Assembly (NCBI RefSeq): GCF_052056295.1
Contig: NZ_CP182493.1
Coordinates: forward strand, 2,976,001-3,040,000
Length of the DNA: 64,000 nt
Direction: 5' to 3'
Source: Catenovulum sp052056295
Lineage (GTDB): Bacteria; Pseudomonadota; Gammaproteobacteria; Enterobacterales; Alteromonadaceae
This document shows, piece by piece, positions 18,511-28,210 of this stretch (positions are counted from its first letter, which is position 1; every line of letters starts with the position of its first letter). The notes beneath the pieces were generated by a model that did not search any database, was not told the origin of the DNA, and saw only the letters and a program-made list of their open reading frames with translations. The translations under genes and the position numbers were made by a program.

Positions 18511-19374
18511 TTATAACTCACCCATAGCATTACGGAGTTTTTTCATTGCGTTAGCTTCAAGCTGACGAACACGCTCGGCAGAAACACTGTATTTTTCGGC
18601 TAACTCTTGTAGCGTTAATTTGTTGCCATCGTCTAACCAACGAGTACGGATAATGTCTTGGCTACGCTCATCTAAGGTTTGAATCGCATGCAACAAGCGG
18701 TTATTTGCATGATTATCCCACTGGTTATTTTCAACATGCATTGCAACATCAGACGACGAATCTTCTAAATATTGTGCAGGTGCAAAGCTGGTGCTTTCGT
18801 CATCATCGTTGGTTAAGTCAAAAGCTGTATCCTGGTTGCTCATACGGCTTTCCATTTCAAGCACTTCTGAGCGGCTTACACCTAAATCGTCAGCGACTTT
18901 ATCAACCTCGGCGTTATTAAACCAACCTAAACGTTTTTTCGATTTACGTAGGTTAAAGAACAACTTACGTTGTGCTTTTGTGGTTGCAACTTTAACGATG
19001 CGCCAATTTTTTAATACGTATTCGTGGATTTCTGCTTTGATCCAATGCACGGCAAAAGAGACTAGACGTACACCAACTGATGGATCAAAACGTCTAACAG
19101 CTTTCATTAAGCCTACATTACCTTCTTGGATTAGATCTGCTTGTGGCAAACCATAACCCGAGTAGCTTTTGGCAATGTGCACAACAAAACGCAAATGCGA
19201 CATGATAAGTTGTTGTGCAGCTTCTAAATCACCGTCGTTAAATAATCTTTCGCCTAAGCTTTTTTCTTGCTCAGCGGTTAATACAGGAATGCTATTTACG
19301 CTTTGGATATAAGAATCCAGACTACCCGTTTGAGGGGTCAACATTAATGCTGTAGATGTAGATGACGTTGTCAT
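18511..19374 (-). CDS. rpoH: Heat-shock sigma factor sigma-32
   Basis: A 287-residue sigma-70-family factor that directs RNA polymerase to heat-shock promoters. Region 2 is clear (ADLIQEGNVGLMKAVRRFDP, FAVHWIKAEIHEYVLKNWR), followed by the RpoH box QRKLFFNLR near residue 137 that separates it from other sigma factors. Region 4 closes the protein (TLQELAEKYSVSAERVRQLE). GGAGTG precedes the ATG. In many gammaproteobacteria rpoH follows ftsEX; here it stands alone. Thermosensor folding of the mRNA is likely from the family but was not modelled. Confidence 0.96.
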   Translation of the reverse strand: MTTSSTSTALMLTPQTGSLDSYIQSVNSIPVLTAEQEKSLGERLFNDGDLEAAQQLIMSHLRFVVHIAKSYSGYGLPQADLIQEGNVGLMKAVRRFDPSVGVRLVSFAVHWIKAEIHEYVLKNWRIVKVATTKAQRKLFFNLRKSKKRLGWFNNAEVDKVADDLGVSRSEVLEMESRMSNQDTAFDLTNDDDESTSFAPAQYLEDSSSDVAMHVENNQWDNHANNRLLHAIQTLDERSQDIIRTRWLDDGNKLTLQELAEKYSVSAERVRQLEANAMKKLRNAMGEL

Positions 19375-19442
19375 GAATCACTCCAGTCCGGTTACCTTGA
19401 TGAGAACATTTTATCAATATCGATTTTAACACTCAACAACCG

Positions 19443-19473
19443 ATTATATAGGGTTGTGATGGTTTTTCTTCAA
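19443..19473 (-). promoter_or_regulatory. Candidate sigma-70 promoter for rpoH
   Basis: On the minus strand TTGAAG (19468-19473) and TATAAT (19443-19448) are separated by 19 bases, about 70 bases before the rpoH start. The -10 is perfect, the spacer is long. Confidence 0.4.
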
Positions 19474-19733
19474 GGACCAATTAATCATTTAATAAGGTTA
19501 TAACTGCTTTGTTAGAGCCAAGTCAACCTATTTTGTTCCGTCAACATACCACATTGAGATTAGATTTTTATATTAGTGCGTTATATTAAATAGCGATTGC
19601 TTTCAGATTGGTTATTTATTACACGTTAAATGGTGTTTATCGTACAATTTGCTGGCTATTCTGCCGAACTGACATTAATCTGTAAGAGAATGTTAAAAAA
19701 AGATAACCAAGTTGTATCTATTGAGAGTGGTTT
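19474..19733. other. A/T-rich gap before the EAL-HDOD gene
   Basis: With the rpoH leader this makes a gene-free stretch of 359 bases (19375-19733). Apart from the candidate rpoH promoter I see no clear repeat, hairpin terminator or second -35/-10 pair. GAGAGTGG before 19734 supplies the ribosome site for the EAL-HDOD gene. Confidence 0.3.
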
Positions 19734-20954
19734 ATGTATTCTTATGTCGCGCGCCAAGCAATACTTAATGTGGAAGAGGAAATCGTTGGATACGAATTGT
19801 TATTTAGGGATGGGGTCGAGAATGCATTTCCGGATATATGCCCAGATCAGGCAACCTCACAAATATTAACCTCGAATCATTTAACCAAAGGGTTGGAATC
19901 CATCACGGATGGTAAATGCACTTATATTAATTTCTTTGACGATACCTTAATTAACCGCTTTCCAACTTCGCTTGATCCTAAAAATGTGGTGATTGAAATT
20001 TTAGAGAGTGTCGAAATTAGCGAAGAGCTACTAGATGCTTGTCGAGCGTTAAAAAAGCAAGGATATAGATTAGCGTTAGACGACCATAACTTTGACCCAG
20101 TATGGGATATCTTCTTGCCTTATATTGACACTATTAAAGTAGATGTTCGTCAATTCAATATATTACAGATTAGTAAATATGTTCGGCGCATCGCCGGATT
20201 TGGCGTCAAGCTATTAGCTGAGAAGGTTGAAACCCGTGAAGAATTTGAGCAGCTTAAAACTTTAGGTTTTCAATATTACCAAGGTTACTTTTTTGCTCGT
20301 CCTGAGGTGTTGAAATCTAAACAAATTAAAGCGAATAAACTTAACTTGCTGCAGCTTATTTCACAAGCTAGCCGCAAAGATATGGATATTGATAAGGTGA
20401 GCCAAATCTTGGCGCAAGACGTGGCTTTATCTTATAAGCTATTGCGTTTTATCAATAGCGCAGGTTTTAATTCTAGCCAAAAAATTACTTCATTAAAGCA
20501 TGCGATAGTGTATATGGGCGAAGCAGAGGTGAAAAAATTTATCTCGTTGTTAGCCTTAGCTAATTTAAGCGGTGGTAAGCCCGATGAAATTATGGTTTTG
20601 TCATTAGCTCGTGCGCGCTTTTGCAGCCATATTGCGCAGGCAAGGGGCGATGATGAAAACCCACCTATGGCGTTTTTGGTTGGCATGCTGAGTTTGGTCG
20701 ATGCCTTGTTAGATGAAACTATGGATACTTTGGCAACTAAACTGCCGGTGGCCGATGAAATTAAACAGGGATTAATTGATCAGAAAGGGGTGTTGGGTTT
20801 GTATCTCAAATTGGCACTCAATTATGAAAAAGCACAATGGGATGAAGCTGAAACTTTGTCAATGGCAATACGTGTGCCGATTAATGATATTCATGAATTT
20901 TATCAAGAATCTTTGGCGTGGGCGGATAAAATTCGTAATGGCGAGCGCAGTTGA
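19734..20954 (+). CDS. EAL-HDOD signalling protein (YuxH family), probably catalytically inactive
   Basis: A 406-residue cytoplasmic protein. Residues 1-195 are an EAL-type fold, with the EAL motif replaced by ELL, DDFG replaced by DDHNF and AEKVE retained, so cyclic-di-GMP hydrolysis is doubtful. Residues ~200-400 are an HDOD domain (LAQDVALSYKLLRFINSAGF, SLKHAIVYMG). Such proteins usually act as protein-binding regulators of motility, biofilm or stress; the partner is not evident. It converges with speA with a 13-base gap. Confidence 0.85.
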   Translation: MYSYVARQAILNVEEEIVGYELLFRDGVENAFPDICPDQATSQILTSNHLTKGLESITDGKCTYINFFDDTLINRFPTSLDPKNVVIEILESVEISEELLDACRALKKQGYRLALDDHNFDPVWDIFLPYIDTIKVDVRQFNILQISKYVRRIAGFGVKLLAEKVETREEFEQLKTLGFQYYQGYFFARPEVLKSKQIKANKLNLLQLISQASRKDMDIDKVSQILAQDVALSYKLLRFINSAGFNSSQKITSLKHAIVYMGEAEVKKFISLLALANLSGGKPDEIMVLSLARARFCSHIAQARGDDENPPMAFLVGMLSLVDALLDETMDTLATKLPVADEIKQGLIDQKGVLGLYLKLALNYEKAQWDEAETLSMAIRVPINDIHEFYQESLAWADKIRNGERS

Positions 20955-20967
20955 GGTGGAGCACAGG

Positions 20968-22860
20968 CTAGCTGCTGTGCTCATCTTCAAAATAGGTATA
21001 ACCTTCAATGCCGGTTTTCAGCATTAAATAGTACTCATCTTTTTGTTCTGGAGTCAGTTTTGATTGGCTCAGTTGCGACATATAGTTTTCCAACAAATAC
21101 GATTGTTGGAAGTGCACTGTTTTTAATGCTGTTTCTGCTGTATCACCATGCAATACATGGTTAATACGCATTTTTCCAGCTGCATCAAACTCTAAGTGAG
21201 CTGAGTCTGTGTCGCCAAATAAGTTATGCATATCGCCCAAAATTTCTTGATACGCACCAACCATGAAAATACCTAAGTAGTATGGATTGTCTGTGTCAAA
21301 TTTAGGCACTGGTAAGCTACTTTCAATCCCCATACCATCAGCATATTGTTTAATTTGCCCGTCTGAATCACAGGTAATATCTTGCACTATGGCACGCTCA
21401 GACAATTCTTGTTCCATATGGCTTAACGGCACAACTGGGAAAATTTGTTGAATACCCCAAGCGTCAGGCAAAGATTGGAACAATGAGAAATTACAGAAAA
21501 GTTTGCATGCGAGCTTTTCATCTAACTCGACGCGTAATTCTCGGTGTGAACGTGCATTGTTGTCGAGATTGTCTCTAACAATGTACAGCATTGAGAAGTA
21601 GAAACTTTCAAATTCAGCCCAATGCGTTAATGAAATTAATCCCAGAGTGAATTTTTGTTGTGCTTCAGCAAAATAGTGCACCGCATCGTGGTAACACTCA
21701 ATTGCGCGACGTGGCGAAACACTTTCACTGAGTTTTATTAACTCGACAGTTTCTGCTGGAGCATCGGCACTGGCAATAAAAGGTGCAGCGAGACGAACCG
21801 GTTGTTCACTGTCGATAATATTAGATAAGAGTACCGCATGGTGCGCTGTCATAGCACGGCCAGATTCGGTAATAATGTTTGGTTCAACTACGCCATTGGC
21901 ATGGCAGGTTTCGCTAATACCAGCAACTATGTTACGCGCATATTCATGCATATCATAGTTCATGGAACATTGGCTTCGACTGCCGCTGCCTTCGTAGTCA
22001 ACGCCTAAACCACCACCTACATCTAAGGTATCAACCGCTAACCCCATGTTTTTTAATTCAACGTAATAACGTGCACATTCTTTTATTGCTACTTGAATAT
22101 CACGAATATTGGCGATTTGTGAGCCAATATGGAAATGGATTAGTTGAAACAAATGGGTTTGTTTATGTTGTTTTAATAGCTCAATTGCTTGTAATAACTG
22201 GTGTGAGGTTAAACCAAATTTACCTTTTTCACCGCCGGAATCTTGCCAACGGCCTTTACCAACAGTGTTTAAACGAATACGAATACCAATCGCAGGTGCC
22301 GCACCCATTTTTTCCGCTTCTTTTAATAAGGTTTTTAATTCGGATAGTTTTTCAATAACAACATAAACTTGGTGGCCCATCTGTTGGCCAATAATCGCAA
22401 GTTGCAAAAATTCGCTGTCTTTATAACCGTTACAGACTATTTTTAACGGTTCAGTGGTAGCACCTAAAATAGCCAATAATTCTGGTTTACTGCCTGCTTC
22501 TAAGCCAATTTTTGGTGTGACCCTTAATAACTGTTCAACCACACTGTGCTGTTGGTTAACTTTAATCGGATATACAGCATGATATTTACCTGAATAATCA
22601 TGTTGTGCAATTGCATCTTTAAAAGCTAACTGTAGCGCTTGTACACGATCTCTTAGAATATCGGTAAAGCGGACTAAAATAGGTAAGCGTAAACCTGCTA
22701 GTTGAAGGTCGTGAACTATCTTATTAAAGGCGATTTGTAATTGTGGTTTGCCTTTAGGTTGGGCAACCAATTCACCTTGATTATTGATGTCAAAATAACC
22801 ATCACTCCAATTAGCAACGTTATATATTTGTTTAGCGTGTTGAATCAAACTATCAGTCAT
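20968..22860 (-). CDS. speA: Biosynthetic arginine decarboxylase
   Basis: A 630-residue PLP enzyme making agmatine from arginine, the first step of one putrescine route. Fold III decarboxylase features: YHAVYPIKVNQ with the PLP lysine, LDVGGGLGVDYEGS binding the phosphate, and QSLPDAWGIQQIFPVVPL near the C terminus. Length matches the family (about 630-660). It is divergent from speE, so polyamine genes share one control region. Agmatinase (speB) is not in the window. Confidence 0.96.
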   Translation of the reverse strand: MTDSLIQHAKQIYNVANWSDGYFDINNQGELVAQPKGKPQLQIAFNKIVHDLQLAGLRLPILVRFTDILRDRVQALQLAFKDAIAQHDYSGKYHAVYPIKVNQQHSVVEQLLRVTPKIGLEAGSKPELLAILGATTEPLKIVCNGYKDSEFLQLAIIGQQMGHQVYVVIEKLSELKTLLKEAEKMGAAPAIGIRIRLNTVGKGRWQDSGGEKGKFGLTSHQLLQAIELLKQHKQTHLFQLIHFHIGSQIANIRDIQVAIKECARYYVELKNMGLAVDTLDVGGGLGVDYEGSGSRSQCSMNYDMHEYARNIVAGISETCHANGVVEPNIITESGRAMTAHHAVLLSNIIDSEQPVRLAAPFIASADAPAETVELIKLSESVSPRRAIECYHDAVHYFAEAQQKFTLGLISLTHWAEFESFYFSMLYIVRDNLDNNARSHRELRVELDEKLACKLFCNFSLFQSLPDAWGIQQIFPVVPLSHMEQELSERAIVQDITCDSDGQIKQYADGMGIESSLPVPKFDTDNPYYLGIFMVGAYQEILGDMHNLFGDTDSAHLEFDAAGKMRINHVLHGDTAETALKTVHFQQSYLLENYMSQLSQSKLTPEQKDEYYLMLKTGIEGYTYFEDEHSS

Positions 22861-22975
22861 TAGCGAATAAAATTGAGTCTTAACAAGTAAAACGAATAGT
22901 GTAATCTGATTATGCCGTATGAGCTATAATTGATTTAGTTTTTTAACTTTGCTTGGTTAAATTGAAGGACATTGT
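22861..22975. promoter_or_regulatory. Shared speA-speE divergent promoter region
   Basis: 115 bases between the two starts. A perfect TATAAT lies at 22925-22930 on the plus strand, 45 bases before speE, but no matching -35 is obvious. Confidence 0.35.
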
Positions 22976-23830
22976 ATGGCGGACACTTCAACTCAAAATT
23001 GGTACTCAGAACAAAATCAAGCGGCCGGAGCTGCCGTGTCTTTAAGACTGAAGCATAAGGTGGTAGAAAAACAATCACCTTTTCACAAAGTAGAAATTTA
23101 TCAAACGACAGATTTTGGTTATTTGATGGTCATAGATGGCTGCACTAAGTTAAGTAGTCGCGATAATTTTTTTTATCATGAAATGATGACTCATCCTGCG
23201 TTATTCAGTCACCCTCAACCAAAAAGCGTTTTGATTATTGGCGGTGGCGACTGTGGCTGTTTACAGCAGGTATTAAAGCATCCGCAGGTGGAACGAGTTA
23301 CTCAAGTCGAGATGGATAGTTTAATTACTGAGGTGGCAAAAAAATATTTTCCAGAATTATCTACTAATAATCAAGATGATAGGGCTGAGCTATTATTTAG
23401 CCAAAGTGTTGATTTTGTCTATGGATTAGCCAGCAATAGTTTTGACATTATTATTATCGATTCAATGCATGCGGTTGACCTAAATGAAGATTCAGCCCAC
23501 CAAGATTTTTATCAAGCCTGCTTTGCTGCATTGACTGAACAGGGAATTTTAATCCAACAAAGTGGCTCGCCGCTGTTGCATCAACACCTGATTAAAAACA
23601 CCCGCGACAATATGGCTAAAGCAGGTTTTATTCAATTGCAAACTCTGTTGTTCCCTAAACCTATTTACCCCGGCGGCACTTGGACGTGCACTATGGCGTT
23701 GAAATCTGCTGATGCAGGCAATTATAGAGTTAATGATGCGGCTATGCTTGCTGAGAAATTAGAATACTATAACGCGGATATTCACCAGCTAAGCAGTAAA
23801 TTACCAAATTTTATTGCCAATAACTTGTAA
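22976..23830 (+). CDS. speE: Spermidine synthase-like aminopropyltransferase
   Basis: A 284-residue enzyme of the SpeE family, expected to transfer an aminopropyl group from decarboxylated AdoMet to putrescine. VLIIGGGDCGCLQQVLKH binds the cofactor and VTQVEMD follows. The usual catalytic loop DSTDPVGPAE is changed to DSMHAVDLNE; the first Asp is kept but the rest of the loop is different, so the amine acceptor may differ. GAAGGA precedes the ATG. Divergent from speA, which supports a polyamine role. Confidence 0.85.
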   Translation: MADTSTQNWYSEQNQAAGAAVSLRLKHKVVEKQSPFHKVEIYQTTDFGYLMVIDGCTKLSSRDNFFYHEMMTHPALFSHPQPKSVLIIGGGDCGCLQQVLKHPQVERVTQVEMDSLITEVAKKYFPELSTNNQDDRAELLFSQSVDFVYGLASNSFDIIIIDSMHAVDLNEDSAHQDFYQACFAALTEQGILIQQSGSPLLHQHLIKNTRDNMAKAGFIQLQTLLFPKPIYPGGTWTCTMALKSADAGNYRVNDAAMLAEKLEYYNADIHQLSSKLPNFIANNL

Positions 23831-23842
23831 GACTTTTAAAGT

Positions 23843-25096
23843 CTAGCGGCACAAATTTAGAAGTGCTTGGCTCAGTCTGTGCGGGTCGTAAAATGGTGCA
23901 GACTGTTCGCTAACCAGAGGCAAAATCTCCACTGCTATGCCCAATTCTGCCAACGCTTGATATTGCTCTGCGGTTAGCTGTTTCTGCGCGCTGCGGTCGA
24001 GCAATATGCTATCTAATACTGTGTTGATAGGCGTATGTTCAGCGAGCTCTTTGGTTAAATAGTGGATTAGCGTATTAATGCAGTCAAATAAGCTCATGCC
24101 AAGCTGCTCTGGATCGTTTTGTAAGTTTGGCACATATACTTTTTTAGCTTTACTTTGACTAATAGCTTTGCCGACACCTTGGGTCAATAAATTGGTTATT
24201 AAGCTTGAATAAAAGCTACCTGGGGGGTAACAAATTAGTTGGGCTTGCTCAACAGTGTGAACCACATTAGCTGGTGTTTCACAGTGCAACTCTGATAAAT
24301 ATTCGGCGCTGCTTGATAGTTCAACTTTAGTGATTTTACTGCTAATCGGCGACACTTCTTTGCCGGTTAAGTTGTGCTGGCCGAGTATGACTTGCCCATC
24401 ACTAAGATGTGCTGCTAGGTGACAGTAGCCATCAAGCATAGGAACAACTTGACCTTTTATTGACAATAGCTGGCTAAAAAGGTCGATCGCTGCGGTTAAA
24501 CTTCTATTATTCATTAAATACGCTGACGCAATGCAAACATTGCCTATGCTGGTATTACGTAAATCAAAGTCTTCAGGGATGACTTGAGCAAAATATTCTA
24601 AGCAACTTTGAATTGTCAGTTGCTGATAAGCAGACAGCTGTGCGTACATAGGGTGATCGCTATCACTAAATGCATGTAGTGATTGCCTAAGTGTCGCCGC
24701 ACTACCTTGTTTAGCGAATCTTAATCCCATAATGCGTGCGACCGCGGCAACATCTTTTTTGTTGTCGTCTGCTAACGCGAGCAATCTATTACGAATATCA
24801 CCAATTGCAGGCATTAAAAAACATTGACGTAATTTAGCTGTGCAACCGCCAGAGTCTAATGTGGTAATTATATGGCTATGGTTTTGATTATACTGTTTTA
24901 ATGCTTTGCTAAATCCAGCTAATGCACTACCACCACTAAAAAACACCATTGAAGGTTGATTGTGGTGCGGGCTGTGCTCGGTCTGCGAGGTACTTTTTTC
25001 AGACGCTAAATCAAATTTAAAATGTGAGTGTTCTGGAAGCATGCTGTCACAATGTAAGTGTCTAACAATCATAATCGTTTCGCCATAATGCAACAT
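23843..25096 (-). CDS. CofD/YvcK-fold protein (resembles the CofD-like protein of GAK systems)
   Basis: About 417 residues. MVFFSGGSALAGFSKALK, TTLDSGGCTAKLRQCF and AIGDIRNRLLALADD match the nucleotide-binding core of the CofD/YvcK superfamily, which includes 2-phospho-L-lactate transferase and the gluconeogenesis factor YvcK. The wording of these motifs is closest to the CofD-like member of so-called GAK systems, but no ATP-grasp or HprK-like kinase gene is adjacent. Start choice is uncertain: ATG 25096, ATG 25072 and TTG 25120 are in frame, none with a strong ribosome site. Confidence 0.7.
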   Translation of the reverse strand: MLHYGETIMIVRHLHCDSMLPEHSHFKFDLASEKSTSQTEHSPHHNQPSMVFFSGGSALAGFSKALKQYNQNHSHIITTLDSGGCTAKLRQCFLMPAIGDIRNRLLALADDNKKDVAAVARIMGLRFAKQGSAATLRQSLHAFSDSDHPMYAQLSAYQQLTIQSCLEYFAQVIPEDFDLRNTSIGNVCIASAYLMNNRSLTAAIDLFSQLLSIKGQVVPMLDGYCHLAAHLSDGQVILGQHNLTGKEVSPISSKITKVELSSSAEYLSELHCETPANVVHTVEQAQLICYPPGSFYSSLITNLLTQGVGKAISQSKAKKVYVPNLQNDPEQLGMSLFDCINTLIHYLTKELAEHTPINTVLDSILLDRSAQKQLTAEQYQALAELGIAVEILPLVSEQSAPFYDPHRLSQALLNLCR

Positions 25097-25172
25097 AGAT
25101 GGTTTGTGGTTAATTCGCAAGCAATATCATATTAATTGTTATCGCCCCCTGCACCTAAAATCTGAATAAGGG

Positions 25173-25178
25173 TATAAT
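25173..25178 (+). promoter_or_regulatory. Candidate -10 box of proBA
   Basis: Perfect TATAAT 33 bases before proB. No good -35 is seen 16-18 bases upstream. Confidence 0.35.
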
Positions 25179-25210
25179 GTTGTTTTTAGATTTGAGTAGG
25201 TTGTCACAAC

Positions 25211-26311
25211 ATGAGTTGGTTTGACTGGCAAAGAGCTGTTATTAAAGTGGGTAGTGCACTAATAGCACCTGACGGAAAAGGGTGTAGTGGTCAGTATTTG
25301 TTGCCCATAGCTCGTTATATTTCTGAATGCCGGTTACAAGGGAAAGAAATTGTTTTAGTTTCAAGTGGCAGTGTCGCAGCTGGCCGTGGCATTATTGCGC
25401 ATAGTGGCATCCCTTCAATTGCCGAAAAACAAGCTATGGCAGCCGTTGGGCAAACGCGTATGATGGCTAACTGGGCGCGCTTTTTTGATTTTCCTTGTGC
25501 TCAAATTTTATTAACCCATGATGATTTGGCCGATCGCCGCCGTTACGTCAATATTAAAAACACCATTCGTGAGCTGCTAAACAACGGTATTTTACCTATA
25601 GTTAATGAAAACGACACTGTTGCGACACAAGAATTAAAAGTGGGTGATAACGACAACTTAGCCGCTTTAGTCTCACAAGTATCAGATGCGGATATGATGA
25701 TGATATGCAGTGATATAGACGGTTTATTTACCGCCGATCCACGCAGTAACCCTGATGCTAAACTAATCCCAACCGTTGAAAGCATTACCCCTGAAATTTA
25801 TGCGCTCGCAGGTGGTACAACCAATAAAATAGCCACAGGTGGCATGCGCACAAAAATTGAAGCAGCGGAAAAAGCCACAGTTAATGGGGTACACACCTTA
25901 ATTGTTAACGGAACCAAAGGCCAAGTATTTGATGGTTTGTTGCAACATGCACCACAAGGCACTTGGTTTAAACGTCAAGCTAGCCCGATAAAAGCGCGTA
26001 AACATTGGTTGCAATACACGTTAAAAGCACAAGGCGCAATCATAGTAGACAATGGTGCGGCAAATGCTTTGATTAACAAAGGCGCTTCTTTACTGAGCAT
26101 TGGTATTAAAGAAACAGACGGCAGCTTTAATAAAGGTGATGCTGTTTATATTAAAGATTTAGCTGGCAAAACTTTAGCTAAAGGTATTTGTCAGTATAGT
26201 GATTTAGAGTTAGATAAAATTAAAGGATTACAAAGTCAAAAAATCATCCAAGTCTTGGGTTATTGCCCAAGTGATGTCATTATTCATAGAGATGATTTGG
26301 TGATCCTGTAA
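25211..26311 (+). CDS. proB: Glutamate 5-kinase
   Basis: A 366-residue enzyme phosphorylating glutamate, the first step of proline synthesis. The amino-acid-kinase domain spans residues 1-255 (VIKVGSALIAPDG, LVSSGSVAAGRG, IVNENDTVA, GGMRTKIEAAEKAT). The C-terminal ~95 residues form a PUA domain (AIIVDNGAANALINKGASLL), as in E. coli ProB. It is followed 17 bases later by proA in the usual proBA operon. Proline normally feedback-inhibits this enzyme. Confidence 0.96.
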   Translation: MSWFDWQRAVIKVGSALIAPDGKGCSGQYLLPIARYISECRLQGKEIVLVSSGSVAAGRGIIAHSGIPSIAEKQAMAAVGQTRMMANWARFFDFPCAQILLTHDDLADRRRYVNIKNTIRELLNNGILPIVNENDTVATQELKVGDNDNLAALVSQVSDADMMMICSDIDGLFTADPRSNPDAKLIPTVESITPEIYALAGGTTNKIATGGMRTKIEAAEKATVNGVHTLIVNGTKGQVFDGLLQHAPQGTWFKRQASPIKARKHWLQYTLKAQGAIIVDNGAANALINKGASLLSIGIKETDGSFNKGDAVYIKDLAGKTLAKGICQYSDLELDKIKGLQSQKIIQVLGYCPSDVIIHRDDLVIL

Positions 26312-26328
26312 CAAATAAAGGTATAAAG

Positions 26329-27579
26329 ATGAGTTTTTCAATTGCACAAATGGCTAAAGATGCGCGTAAAGCGTCTTTCTCGGTTGCCAATTTGAGTACA
26401 GCGCAAAAAGATGCCGCATTATCGGCAATGGCGCAAAAATTAATTGAGCGCACAGAGTTAATTTTAACTGAAAACCAAAAAGATTTAGACGCAGGTAAAG
26501 AAAACGGTTTGACCGATGCAATGATTGACCGTTTGCGTTTAACCCCTGAGCGAGTTAAAGATTTAGCTAATGCATTAATTGAAGTAACTACTTTACCCGA
26601 TCCTGTTGGTACTGTGTCTGATTTAAAAATTAGACCAAATGGCATGCGTGTTGGTCGTATGCGTATACCACTAGGTGTAATTGCTATGATTTACGAAGCG
26701 CGCCCAAATGTAACAGCGGAAGCTGCAGCCTTGTGTTTGAAATCAGGCAATGCTGTGGTGTTACGTGGTGGTAAAGAAGCTTTGTTTTCTAACTTAGTGA
26801 TTGCAAAGTGTTTGCATGAAGCTTTGGTTGAACAAAATATCGATCCAAATGCAATTTGTGTTGTGCCTGATCCTGATCGCGCCATTATGAATGAATTGAT
26901 GACCTTATCAGATGATATCGACTTAATTATTCCACGTGGTGGCGAAGGTTTAATTCGTTTTGTCACTGAAAACAGCCGCATTCCTGTGATCCAGCATTTT
27001 AAAGGTGTGTGTCATTTATATATTGACCAAGATGCTGACAACAAGATGGCGTTGGATTTACTGTTGAATGGTAAAACTCAGCGTACTGGTGTGTGCAACG
27101 CGTTAGAAACCTTGTTGGTACATCAAGCTCAAGCGGATAGCTTTTTGCCAATTGCAGCTAAAGCATTAGCCGAAAAGGGCGTGAAAATTCACGCCTGTGA
27201 AAAAAGCATAGGTTATTTTGCTGGTGCAGAGCTGGCAACTGAAGATGACTGGCATGCTGAGTATTTGGCTTTAGAAATTGCGGTACGCATTGTTGATGAT
27301 TTTGACGCGGCAATTAGCCATTTAGAATCTTACAGCTCAGGCCATACTGAAGTGATTTGTACCCAAAGTTACCAAAGAGCTAACGAGTTTACGCGTCGAG
27401 TAAATAGTGCGGTTGTTATGGTGAATGCATCTTCGCGTTTTTCTGATGGCGGCCAACTTGGTTTAGGTGCTGAAATTGGTATTTCCACCTCTAAACTGCA
27501 TGCGTATGGTCCTATGGGTTTAGAAAGCCTAACTACACAGAAATTCATTGTACAAGGCGAAGGTCAGATCCGTCCTTAA
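26329..27579 (+). CDS. proA: Gamma-glutamyl phosphate reductase
   Basis: A 416-residue NADPH-dependent reductase, second step of proline synthesis. Aldehyde-dehydrogenase-fold features: IPLGVIAMIYEARPNVTAEA, LKSGNAVVLRGGKEA, and the catalytic cysteine in TQRTGVCNALETLL. AAAGG precedes the ATG. Ends with a hairpin terminator. Confidence 0.97.
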   Translation: MSFSIAQMAKDARKASFSVANLSTAQKDAALSAMAQKLIERTELILTENQKDLDAGKENGLTDAMIDRLRLTPERVKDLANALIEVTTLPDPVGTVSDLKIRPNGMRVGRMRIPLGVIAMIYEARPNVTAEAAALCLKSGNAVVLRGGKEALFSNLVIAKCLHEALVEQNIDPNAICVVPDPDRAIMNELMTLSDDIDLIIPRGGEGLIRFVTENSRIPVIQHFKGVCHLYIDQDADNKMALDLLLNGKTQRTGVCNALETLLVHQAQADSFLPIAAKALAEKGVKIHACEKSIGYFAGAELATEDDWHAEYLALEIAVRIVDDFDAAISHLESYSSGHTEVICTQSYQRANEFTRRVNSAVVMVNASSRFSDGGQLGLGAEIGISTSKLHAYGPMGLESLTTQKFIVQGEGQIRP

Positions 27580-27603
27580 TCAATATCTCTTGCATACCTC
27601 TAG

Positions 27604-27636
27604 TAGCAGCCGTTATGAATTGCGGCTGCTAACTTT
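27604..27636 (+). terminator. Hairpin terminator of proBA
   Basis: A perfect 9-bp stem TAGCAGCCG / CGGCTGCTA with a 10-base loop, 24 bases past proA. The T run is weak (ACTTT). Confidence 0.6.
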
Positions 27637-27809
27637 ACACTTCTATCATAGCCACTAAAACCAGCCTGATTTTTAAGCTGCTTAACTATTCATTGTGCTA
27701 TTTTTTAAATTAAACCTTGTAATAATTTAAAAAATATTTAACATCTATGTTACTTTTTTGTGGTTAGATATTTGACCTAAATTTGATTTGATAGAAAGTA
27801 GGAGATGTT

Positions 27810-28064
27810 ATGTTAAAGCGCTTAGCAATTTTGGTTGCCTTGATAAGCTTTTGCAGTGGATGCAGCAAAATAACCGCCGATAATTACAATAAGATTAAAG
27901 TTGGTATGGAGCTAGACGAAGTTGAAGCTATTATTGGCTCAGCAGACGAATGCTCAGAAGTGATAGGCACTAAACAATGTGTTTGGGGTGACAACAAACG
28001 TAATATCAAAATTACCTTTGTTGCTGACGTTGCAACTCTAACTTTGCAAAATGGTCTGAAATAA
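27810..28064 (+). CDS. Small lipoprotein with a BamE/SmpA-like fold (DUF3862 type)
   Basis: An 84-residue protein with a lipoprotein signal (LVALISFCSGC, mature Cys19). The mature part NYNKIKVGMELDEVEAIIGSADEC and ITFVADVATL matches the small two-helix, three-strand fold shared with BamE and OmlA-type proteins. A pair of further cysteines (Cys47, Cys56 region) could form a disulfide. Ribosome site AGGAG lies before the ATG. Function is unknown; it stands alone with its own terminator. Confidence 0.75.
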   Translation: MLKRLAILVALISFCSGCSKITADNYNKIKVGMELDEVEAIIGSADECSEVIGTKQCVWGDNKRNIKITFVADVATLTLQNGLK

Positions 28065-28093
28065 CTTCACGCCACATTCATATTCTGTGTTTC

Positions 28094-28122
28094 AAGGTTT
28101 GCTTTTACGCAAACCTTTTTTG
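28094..28122 (+). terminator. Rho-independent terminator of the lipoprotein gene
   Basis: AAGGTTTGC / GCAAACCTT with a six-base loop followed by TTTTTT. Confidence 0.9.
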
Positions 28123-28210
28123 TTTATACCAGCCTAAAATTTATAAAAAGATCCGCTTACCTACCTTGTAATTTATTCTATTCAACCAAATAACTAAGAA
28201 TAATATGGCG

